NCBI RefSeq assembly: GCF_026151205.1 | Contig: NC_087074.1 | Span: 20,267,240 to 20,331,239, forward strand | Origin: Bolinopsis microptera | Taxonomy: Eukaryota > Ctenophora > Tentaculata > Lobata > Bolinopsidae | Direction of reading: 5' to 3' | DNA length: 64,000 nucleotides | Part shown: positions 10,656 to 19,464 of the stretch, one piece after another | How positions within the stretch are numbered: the stretch's first letter is position 1 | Layout of the letters: each line of letters begins with the position of its first letter | Notes under the pieces: model-generated | Databases searched by the model: none | The model's input: only the letters and a program-made list of their open reading frames with translations | Told to the model about the DNA's origin: nothing | Position numbers and translations under genes: made by a program

Positions 10656-10960
10656 CCGTGGGCCTATGTGGGTACGTATTTTAAGTCACATACGGACACT
10701 TCATTCAGACCACCATGACAGCCCTGGTATGGTCACAACCGCGGCGGTTACAGGTCTCTTCTGGGTGATGTGGAGTCCTACTGTGGTACGGTTCCACCTC
10801 TATGCTATAAAAGGGGAAGACTCGATACCGGCATGGCTGGAAAAAATGCGGTATCTCTACATGTTGCCCGGTTGGGAGCGTACTTAAACCCGCTTATCTA
10901 AACCTTGACATTTTTTCATCGCCTCAATCAATTAACAATTCTTTAAAAATCTATGATGCG
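10656..10960 (+). promoter_or_regulatory. TATA-box promoter-like region (copy 1)
   Basis: A canonical TATAAAAG box at 10806-10813, followed by GGGG, lies in a less A+T-rich stretch that is conserved in copy 2 (TATA at 25381). It could drive the short frame at 10961 or be the remnant of a captured gene promoter. No other gene begins within 150 bp downstream. Confidence 0.4.
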
Positions 10961-11020
10961 ATGCCCGAGACTGCAGCAGTAGCCGCAACAGAAACTGCAG
11001 ACACCACGATAAAAATTTAA
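10961..11020 (+). pseudogene. Short H1-like N-terminal reading frame, truncated
   Basis: An ATG about 150 bp below the TATA box opens a 19-codon frame (MPETAAVAATETADTTIK, then I and stop) whose composition resembles the N-terminal tail of histone H1 proteins. It stops beside the MITE/Penelope insertion site, so the rest of any gene would be lost. It is present in both duplicated copies. The resemblance is compositional only and may be chance. Confidence 0.2.
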
Positions 11021-11032
11021 TAAATACAGAAT

Positions 11033-11718
11033 CTTATATTTGATCCTTCGAACAGCTGTTGAGCAATGAAACGCAAACATAATCTTAGCAAAATGAATAT
11101 ATTTCTTTTATCTTCAGCATTTAATCAGTCACATAATCTGAGAATATCAATGGTTAGTTTGAAAATGTCAAAAATTCTCATCAAAAATGTAGTAAAGTCT
11201 CAAAAAATTAATTTAGCATCTCGTAAAAATGGAATAGTTTAAAATCGGAACAAAATTAATCGCATATACTATAATAATGTGGAGTCTGCAGTAGTTCATT
11301 AAATCAAAAAGACGCAATTCAAAAATTGATAGACTGCATATATAAACAAAAAATGGACGATTTAAAAATAAAATTCGGGACACCATGAAAAATTAGCTTC
11401 CAGAAACGGAATTCACATTGTTCAGGCCAAACGGATAAAGTGTCTTCAATTTGTTAATATAAAACTGTTCTGACTTTCTAATATTATCTGGGGATGTAGA
11501 ACACAAAATATCAAAATGGAAACTTTCATTGAAAACAGATCTCTCCCTCAAATTATGAACTGAAAAAAGATGTGCCCCTAAAACATTCTCGTCATCAAAA
11601 ACTCTATGGCTCTCAACATTCCCCTTACTACTCGCCTCTAAAATCTCATAATATTTACTGCGATGACCATTCACACGTTGGCTGAGGCTGGTGACTGTTT
11701 TTCCCACGTATACGTTAT
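11033..11718 (-). mobile_element. 5'-truncated Penelope-like element fragment with 12-bp TSD
   Basis: Copy 2 of the duplicated segment lacks this block entirely. In copy 1 it is bracketed by TAAATACAGAAT at 11021-11032 and 11719-11730, a 12-bp target duplication that occurs once in copy 2. The insert is on the minus strand, begins inside the GIY-YIG domain and carries about 360 bp of 3' non-coding sequence (11033-11392). The insertion is therefore later than the segmental duplication. Confidence 0.8.
11393..11718 (-). CDS. GIY-YIG endonuclease domain of a Penelope-like element, 5'-truncated
   Basis: The fragment starts directly in the second half of the GIY-YIG motif (VYVGKTVTSL, with YVG in place of YIG). 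It continues with the conserved arginine region (SQRVNGHRSKYY) and ends with the conserved glutamate segment SEQFYINKLKTLYPFGLN, typical of Penelope-like elements. In these elements the domain nicks DNA to prime reverse transcription. RT and linker are missing because of 5' truncation. The frame happens to extend upstream into the neighbouring MITE, so the ATG there is not native. It is dead on its own. Confidence 0.75.
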
Positions 11719-12125
11719 TAAATACAGAATAAATGTTTATTAATCCACGAATCAACGCTCACGGATCGCGCTTTCTCACAAATCAACGCTCTCTTACTGA
11801 TCAGGATCTTATTCTTAGTGCTTAGTTTTACAAATTTGTTTTTTGATACACCATCAAACATGGAATAATTGCTATTGCAATGAAAGCCAAGCCTCGCATA
11901 CGAATATATGTAATTCAATTATGCATAATGGCAGGCAAAATGCAGCAATTTCATTGGACAAGAGCAACTGTTGGCGACGTTTGACTACAAATGGCAGCGT
12001 TTGATTGAAAACCTGGTTTCAGCAACCCCTGTGATTGATCAAATTATATTATTTTGCTGAGTGGTTTCTTAAAAACAATATCTTCAAGAACGCGAGCGTT
12101 GATTCGTGTATTTATTCTGTATTTA
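11719..12125. mobile_element. 407-bp MITE with ~30-bp imperfect TIRs (copy 1)
   Basis: The left end TAAATACAGAATAAAT and ACGAATCAACGCTC is mirrored at the right end by GAGCGTTGATTCGT and ATTTATTCTGTATTTA. The left copy has a short insertion between the two blocks. No transposase is encoded. It lies directly upstream of the receptor gene in both copies (second copy 25596-26002, same length). Confidence 0.65.
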
Positions 12126-12926
12126 ATAAACTATCTTAGATATAGGGCAGTCGAGTTTTCTTCCTTTTTCTTTCAACGTTGGACAGCTGCACTCGTGCAT
12201 ACCGAATTTTTTGGCAGTCCTTGAAAATTAGTGCCATGACAAGAAGGAGCCATTTAATAATAGGTATATTAATTCAAGTTTTCATCCTTGACCTCGTCCT
12301 CGGCTCCAATGACCCACGAGAACCCTTGTCTAAAGAAAAGGTAATAATAACCACGGAAGTGTACAAAAGTCCACCTCTTTACTCTTCGCTACGTGCAGAT
12401 TTTACGAGAGGAACGTGCAGAGATGATGTTGACTATTTCCTTCATCGGAATGTCAATGACACCTCATTCAGGGAAATGTTTTAATACTTTCAACACTACT
12501 ATATAACAAATAATTTTAGGCATGTACAATGGCATGACGGGCTAGGAAGTACAGCCGATCTCCTGGTATGCGGGTGCGCTGGGGTTCCTGAAGTTCGCCT
12601 CCTGAGTTAGGCTCCTCTCGCCCAGTGCTTGCACTGGGCAACAACACCTTAAACACGATGTAAGTTTCTCTTTTACTTCTTTCTCATTGATAGCTTATTT
12701 TGAATGTGAATTTTTACATCTCTGATATTGCCCCTCTTATCCTTACTCTAGCTATATTTTCACTGGCAAATTTAACTTTACTCCCGACCAGCAGTTTCAT
12801 TACACATTTTCTCGTGCCATTTTCCTTCCAGGTCGTGTTTAGTGTTGTGGGAGGTTGCCTACTCTGAGGTGTTACGGATGGTTCCCTGGCAAACTTTGCT
12901 GCCAGACTCGACAATCTCTGACAACA

Positions 12927-14297
12927 ATGATAAACCTTCAAGAGATTTTCGACTATGTCAAAGCTGCCTCAGTTGAGGATCTACGTCATATCCTTAACTC
13001 TGTTCAAAACGAGCTGCCAAAGCGTGAGGGAAAGGTGGACAATTTTGTGTTACATATAGAGGACTTCTGCGATGATGAGGTTCTCCGTGATGCGGTATGG
13101 GTTGAATGTGAGTCCCTGCAGAAACTGAACACCGAGGGAAGACACAAGGCAACAACAGCTTGGTTGTGCTCACAGGATGCACCCTATATTTACACTGACA
13201 CAAATCCAGTGCACCCACCACAGGATATCAGTGGTTTCCCTAATATCAAAAGACTCCTGAGTCTTGTAAACTCGAGTACGGAGATAACTGGACCTCTGGA
13301 CTCATGTCTGGTCATCAAGTATGGAAACAACCAAGCGAGTACTTCAATACACAATGACGGTGAGAAACTAATGGACCAGGAGAAATCGATTTGCTCTTTC
13401 TCACTGGGATGTGAACGGACGCTTGAGTTTTACGAGGGCACAACTGGGAAACCTAATTGTGTCAAGACGATAAGGATGAAGAACAACAGTCTTGTTGTAA
13501 TGCGGCCTGGGACACAGCAGAATCTGAGGCATGCTGTGCGAGCAGAGCCGGCCACAAAGGGAGAGCCTCCAAAGAAATCGGAGCAAGTAAGATACTCCCT
13601 GTCATTTCGAGCTATTGTGAAATCTGGTGGCCAAGTTAGCTCTCAGAATATCAGCACAGAGACTAGTACACCAGCTTCTGGCACCGAAGCCCAAGTACCT
13701 GCGCAAAGAGTCACGTTGGTTGCTGGAGACTCTTATGCTCAAAGATTGGACTCCGCAAAGCTGGGAAAAGGGAAAGTCACAGTCGTAAATGTTGCAGAAG
13801 GCGGAGCAAAAATGGACAAAGTCCAGAAACAGTTGGAGGACTACTGCACGGCACATCCTGATGTCCACGTTAAGAAGCTTCTGATCAGCGTAGGCACAAA
13901 CGATATTAGGCGTGTGGGGGATATTGGTATTTTGAGGGGACCAGTAAAGCAACTTTTTGGTAAGATAGGCCTATTATTTCCCAACTGTAAGGTATATGTT
14001 CAATCTCTATTGCCATTACCTTTACAGAATGATAACGATAAATTAACTAACAAGAGGGTAATGGATTTTAATAGGATTTTATACAATGAGTGTGTATTTA
14101 GGAGGTTCTTTTTCATGGATGTGTTTTATCCCTTTACAAAGTTTAAGAGAGCTCTAAGTGAGCCTGTTAAGAGATTTGATCCCTTATTTGAGAACAAAGG
14201 CATTCACCCCAATCCTCAGAAAGGTATGGGTGTGATGGCCAGATTTTATATTCGTGCCATCCACAGTAGATATTTTAATCCTTATATCTATCAGTAG
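12927..14297 (+). CDS. LINE ORF1: AlkB-like 2OG-Fe(II) dioxygenase + SGNH hydrolase
   Basis: 456 residues from the ATG at 12927; the frame is open a little further upstream without an ATG. The N-terminal half carries a complete AlkB-family signature: iron ligands HND (about residues 142-144) and H202, and the 2-oxoglutarate arginine motif RYSLSFR (222-228), within the expected strand pattern. The C-terminal half is an SGNH/GDSL hydrolase: block I GDSY (Ser ~269), the glycine block in NVAEGG, block III GTND (Asn ~325), and the histidine block NKGIHPN (His ~426). SGNH (esterase) domains are known in ORF1 of CR1-like LINEs. The fused AlkB-like domain, which in other families repairs alkylated RNA or DNA, is unusual. 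Both catalytic sets look intact. Substrate is unknown. Confidence 0.85.
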   Translation: MINLQEIFDYVKAASVEDLRHILNSVQNELPKREGKVDNFVLHIEDFCDDEVLRDAVWVECESLQKLNTEGRHKATTAWLCSQDAPYIYTDTNPVHPPQDISGFPNIKRLLSLVNSSTEITGPLDSCLVIKYGNNQASTSIHNDGEKLMDQEKSICSFSLGCERTLEFYEGTTGKPNCVKTIRMKNNSLVVMRPGTQQNLRHAVRAEPATKGEPPKKSEQVRYSLSFRAIVKSGGQVSSQNISTETSTPASGTEAQVPAQRVTLVAGDSYAQRLDSAKLGKGKVTVVNVAEGGAKMDKVQKQLEDYCTAHPDVHVKKLLISVGTNDIRRVGDIGILRGPVKQLFGKIGLLFPNCKVYVQSLLPLPLQNDNDKLTNKRVMDFNRILYNECVFRRFFFMDVFYPFTKFKRALSEPVKRFDPLFENKGIHPNPQKGMGVMARFYIRAIHSRYFNPYIYQ

Positions 14298-14379
14298 TTC
14301 TTTTGTGCTGTCTTCTGAACCTTGTTAAGCTAATGATATGCAGTTGTAGTCTGGCAAGTATACTCACCTGTAAAACACC

Positions 14380-17300
14380 ATGATCGATTTAGTAACATAC
14401 AGATTTAGAGTTGGAGTGTTTAGTGGAAATTCTTTTGCAAAATCCATCAAACATCAGAACCGTAGACGTGGTACAGGTAGTATTTTTGATTATTTAGACA
14501 GCTGCATTGATTCTCGCTTATTATTTTATATTTTTTATGTTATATTCATATGTCACTTTTCGCTAATCACTATCACATATGTCGGGGTAAGTGGGTTGGC
14601 TTTTTCTAGGGTCACTTATGATTGCCGAGCCTTTGTACCAACATACCCAGTTCCTAACTTGTGCCGATGCTTTACAGTTTATTTCTTTTTATATTTAGCA
14701 AATATGTATTATCTGAGGAATAATTACAGTTTCGATGGTTTATATAGATTTTGCCAGATTTCAATCCATAAGAACTTAAATTGCATATTTACTGGTAGAA
14801 CCGGCAATACACTCACGGGATGCATAATTTGGTTGTTTTTGATGAATGGTTTTTTGATAGTTTTAGTAAACCCTGGAATTGTAAACCCAGGGCCGTCTCC
14901 CATAGGTGTTAGAGTTGGGAATGGTAATAAATTGAATGTTTACTTTCAGAATGTTCAAGGTCTCATCCCTTTTGGTGAACTGAACAATGCCCATCCAATG
15001 ATTGATACCACTAAATGTCTTGAAGTGTCGACTTATCTTAATGAGGCTAAGATAGATATTGCAATACTTAACGAAACCTGGTTTAAGAGTTCTATTGCTG
15101 ATAGTGAATTTCTGCACCCTGACAGATATTAGATATTTCGCTCTGATAGATCGAATAAAACTCATCCACCAGATCCTTCTAATCCAACCCGGTTTAGGAG
15201 GAATGGTGGAGGGGTCATGATTGCAGTGAGAGCAGACCTTGATCTAACTTCAAAGGAAGTTCGTCTCAAGTATGGTGCAGAAATTCTTGCTGTGGAATTT
15301 AAGACCTCCACTGGAATTAAGTTTGTTGTATGCACATGTTATCGTGTTGGTACACTGGGCTCCGCAAATCATGAAAAAATTGTTGAGTCTTTGAAAACTC
15401 TTCTCAGAAGAAGAGGACTGAGTAAAGTCTTCATACTAGGAGATTTTAACCTGACCGGAGTTTCCTGGTCTACCCTGGCCAGCTCCTGTCCTATTGAGCA
15501 ATCTTTTGTTGAATCTTTTGTTGATCTAGGCCTTCAACAATGTGTGTTAACACCTACCCACTTCAAAGGCAAAACACTTGACCTATTGCTCACAAACTCT
15601 GTGTCAAATATTAATGACCTAATGGTAGGTGAGAGAGATAGTGCTTGCAAGTCTGACCACTTCCCCATCAATTTTAAGATCAACGTTAAAGTTGGTAGGA
15701 AGAAGCCAGTCAGGCGTATGTGCTATAACTTTAAGACTGTGAACTGGGAGAGGCTAAACCATGAACTCCGACACACGAATTGGGATGCATTGCTCAATGG
15801 CACAGAACCTGAAATTGGATGGAAAAAATTTAAGGACAAACTTTTTAATGTCACAGATAAATTTGTTAAAAAATGCTCTGTCAAGACTGATGGCCAAGAT
15901 CCATGGTTTGACTCGGAGTGTTATGATGCATGGCGTAAGAAAGTGAGATTACATAAAGAAAGGCATAAAAGTGATAGAGCTGAAATTGCATTCTCCCTTG
16001 CAGTTGCTAGGAAAAATTTCAAAAATGTGGTTGCTCAAAAAATGAGGGAAACATTAAATGAATCTGATGATAGTGCTTTAATAACAAAAAAATTTTGGTC
16101 CTATGTCAAATCGAAGACAGCTAGTCAGCGGATCCCTGAGTTTGTAAGCCACAAAGGCACTGTCCGCAACTGCCCTGAAGACCAGGCCAACCTATTTAAT
16201 GACTTTTTCTTCGAGCAGTTCTCTGAGGCATCAACTTATGACATAGATATAGATTACTCTAATGATTGGCGCTTTGATATTGAATTTGACCACAGAAGGG
16301 TTCGCAAAATCCTTTCCAATATTAATGCTAATAAAGCTTATGGACCTGATGGTATCCATGGGAAACTTTTGAAAAACTGTGCGGTTGGGCTCGCATACCC
16401 TATATCAATACTTTTTCATTCATGCTACAACATTGGGACACTACCAAGGGAGTGGAAACTGGGGCACATTGTACCAATATTCAAGAAAGGGGATAAACAT
16501 GAGGTTTCAAATTATAGGCCAATTTCTCTTACATGCTTAATCACAAAAGTTCTTGAACGCATAATAAGAGATGAGTTATTGGCACTTACTAATGGCATGA
16601 TCAATGACAAACAGCATGGTTTCCGAGCTGAGAGATCTTGTGCAACTAATCTTGTAGGACTGTGCGACAGCCTAGCGCTCTCACTGAATGAAAATATGAG
16701 AACAGATGTAGTCTACTTTGATTTTGCCAAAGCATTTGACTCGGTTAACCATGATCTTATATTATTTAAGTTAAAGAGCAAATTTGGTATTGATGGGAGG
16801 CTACTGAAATTCATCACTGATTATCTAAGAGACAGGCAACAACAGGTCTTGATAAGTGGCAAGTTTTCTTCTATGAGAAACGCCCAGTCTGGTGTACCTC
16901 AAGGGTCAATTTTGGGACCATTGCTGTTCATTATGTTCATTGATGATATATCAGTGGGGATTTCACCAGGCACACAACTGTCACTGTATGCCGATGATAC
17001 TAAAATTTGGCGTAAGATTGTTTCGGAGTCTGATATCCTGCGACTGCAGAAGGACATTGATTATCTCCATGACTGGTCACTTTCTAATAAAATGAGATTT
17101 CATCCCGACAAATGTAAGGTCCTCACCGTCGCAGGAAGGATATCCGAAACAGTTTCCCTCCTTAGTGTCCTACCACTCTTTAACTTTGTATACTCCATGG
17201 GAAGAATCACACTTGACTATGTTGATCATGAAAAGGATCTGGGTGTAATTGTGACATCAAATCTCGATTGGAAAGATCAGTGCTCCAAAGTCCTTTCTAA

Positions 17301-17916
17301 GGCAAACCAAAAATTAGGCATGGCGAGAAGAAATTGTTATTTTGTCCAAGACGTAAATCGTCGTAGAGTACTGTATCTCACTTTAGTGAGGAGCCTATTT
17401 GAGCATTGCTCGGTTATATGGAGACCAGTCACAAAATCCCAGATAAGCAAGCTGGAGGGCCTCCAAAAGCGTGCTATTAAGTGGATTCTTCACGAGGAGT
17501 ATATGAGTTATCCACCATCCACATACATTCAAAAATGCAGACAGCTGAAGATTATGCCGATTGAAGACCGCTTTGACTTCTTGGATCTCATCTTCTTCTT
17601 TAAAATTGTGAAGCAACATATACCTGTCACTTTACCCTCATATTTGCAACCATTTCAAGGCCACTCAAGGCTCAGAAATAGTCACATGGACTCTCTATGT
17701 TTTGTAAGCTCTATCTCACCTCGAGCAAGCTCCAACGCTTTTGCCAAGAATTTCTTCTATAGGACCCACACTAAGTGGAATCACATTCCTCTAGATATCC
17801 GTGAGATAGAGAGTATCACTGATTTTAAAAGTAAACTTTCCACTTACATGTGGGGGAAAATTATCCCGGTGGATTCGGACTCTGAACTTGACTATTCAAT
17901 AGAAACAAATCCGTAA
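14380..17916 (+). pseudogene. LINE ORF2: AP endonuclease-reverse transcriptase, one in-frame TAG
   Basis: One continuous frame of about 1,178 codons broken only by TAG at 15130-15132. Residues 1-175 are hydrophobic and end in an NPGP motif (about 169-172), as often seen before the endonuclease of CR1-like ORF2s. The APE-type endonuclease follows (FQNVQG, LNETWF, ILGDFNL, SDHFPI). The RT has motif A FDFAKAFDSV, motif B GVPQGSILGPLLF and the YADD motif C (LYADDTKI). The C-terminal thumb region runs to 17916. Family function: target nicking and target-primed reverse transcription. The stop lies inside the endonuclease, so this copy cannot make a full enzyme without readthrough. Otherwise it looks young. 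Confidence 0.85.
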
Positions 17917-18200
17917 AATAGTTTATTCAAGATTATCTATTCTTGCTGTCTGCATTCACATATTTCTCAATTTCATCTCACAGCACAATATTTTATGAAT
18001 TGATTGAATGGGTGTGTGATTTTGTTTAAAGTAACTTATTACAATTTTATAAGGGCCCATGCTTGTGCAGGAGCTGCATTTGCACTCAATATCTGTGTTT
18101 TGGTGACCCTCAGGTCCTTTGGTTACATACACTTTGTCCGAGACAATTTCAACTTTGACAATCCATGCTTAGAGGACAATATTATATTTAACTAATTTTT
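17917..18200 (+). other. LINE 3' UTR candidate
   Basis: About 280 bp after the ORF2 stop, without a supported gene. It ends near a T-run (AATTTTTTTGA at 18195-18204), which read on the minus strand is an A-tail of the oppositely oriented sequence that follows. Confidence 0.5.
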
Positions 18201-18543
18201 TTGATTTGAAACTTTTACAAAATAGCAAGTATACAAATGTACAGCAATTCGAACAAACATATAAAATGGGCCGAAATGTATAAATGCTAAAAAGCGTGGG
18301 TCAGTGAAACAAGTACAGAGGACAACTTTCAAAACAGGAGTTTTTTGGCCGCCCAAAGTCTCAATAACATCACCTCCACCTAGTAATAAAATTATGAAAC
18401 GTGAAAAGTGTGAAACAATCAAATAATAATGTATTTATATAATATAATTGTCTCTCAAATACAGATAACGTCCGTAAACTCTTAAAATATTCCTACAAGT
18501 ACATATTATACTGATCGGTGTCCGAGAAACATGAATTACGTCA
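18201..18543 (-). other. Non-coding tail of the antisense ORF1-like gene
   Basis: Sequence after the minus-strand stop, A+T-rich, ending in an A-run (minus strand) at about 18196-18202. It fits a LINE 3' UTR directly joined to ORF1. Confidence 0.4.
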
Positions 18544-19464
18544 TCATGGTGCCTTCTTAACCCGGCTACAGACCTTCCCGTTACGGATGTAGTGGTCGAG
18601 ATGAGTCTGTTCAGCCCTCTTCTTCTTCAGGTCAGTTACCACGTTCTTCCTTGCTGCACGCTCTTCACTGGATCTATCAGGACAGATCCATACATCTTTG
18701 TGTGCATCAGCCATCCTCAGTCTCCCTGTTTTCATCAGAATCTGATGAACTGCTGTTGAGCTAGGGACGGTGATCTTGACTGGTCGGATAGCCGTGATAC
18801 CTGGCCTCTTCCAGCCGACTCTAGTCGCTTCAAAATGAGGTTTCTCCCCGATCTCCTCCAATACTGCGGTTACCAGAGCTGGAAGCTGTTCTCCATCCTC
18901 TTCTTTCAGTCCAAACACTATCAGATTCTTGCTCCTGTCCTCCTCTGCAGCCACACTCTTTATTACATTCTTCAGAATTTTACTGTTGCAGACCGCGCCA
19001 TTTGTGCTGTTCTTTTGTACAGCGGCACTGTAGCTCTTAATCCCTGTCTCCACCGTTGTTTGTACTGTCTCTTCAACTGACGTCTTAAACAACTGTAGTT
19101 GTTCGTCCTTCTGCACTAGCAACTGGTCCTGCAACCTGACCATCTTTTCCTTGTCTGCTATTGCTTCCGTCTTGAGGCACTCAACGATTTCCATCATAGC
19201 GCTCATCTGACTACTCTGCCGTCGAACGAGGTCTGCTGCTTCCATAACCCATTCTGCCATATACCTTTTATAGATAGACGGAGACATGAGTATTTCTTTG
19301 TCCATATCTCCACGAATTTCGAAGTTTTCTACTTTCAGTTGTCTTGCCATTGAGGTGAACCATCTATCAGCACATCCCTCTACATCTTCCTTTTCTTCAT
19401 AGTTGAAATCCTTGAGTTTCTTCTGAGATCGGGTCAAATGTAAATCATCCTCCGTGGTATACAT
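18544..19464 (-). CDS. LINE ORF1-like RNA-binding protein, antisense to the host LINE
   Basis: About 306 residues from MYTTEDDLHL (19464); an upstream in-frame ATG at 19491 is also possible. An N-terminal acidic/helical region (KKLKDFNYEEKEDVEGCADR) is followed by a long heptad-like coiled coil (KEKMVRLQDQLLVQKDEQLQ). Next comes an RRM-like segment with NLIVFGLKEE and a C-terminal basic domain with DVWICPDRSSEERAARK and LKKKRAEQ. This order matches ORF1 proteins of CR1/L2/Jockey-type LINEs, which coat the element RNA. No matching ORF2 follows on this strand. It may be a separate 5'-part insertion, or an internal antisense gene of the 7.1-kb element, because a plus-strand A-tail lies beyond it at 19597. 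Confidence 0.7.
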   Translation of the reverse strand: MYTTEDDLHLTRSQKKLKDFNYEEKEDVEGCADRWFTSMARQLKVENFEIRGDMDKEILMSPSIYKRYMAEWVMEAADLVRRQSSQMSAMMEIVECLKTEAIADKEKMVRLQDQLLVQKDEQLQLFKTSVEETVQTTVETGIKSYSAAVQKNSTNGAVCNSKILKNVIKSVAAEEDRSKNLIVFGLKEEDGEQLPALVTAVLEEIGEKPHFEATRVGWKRPGITAIRPVKITVPSSTAVHQILMKTGRLRMADAHKDVWICPDRSSEERAARKNVVTDLKKKRAEQTHLDHYIRNGKVCSRVKKAP

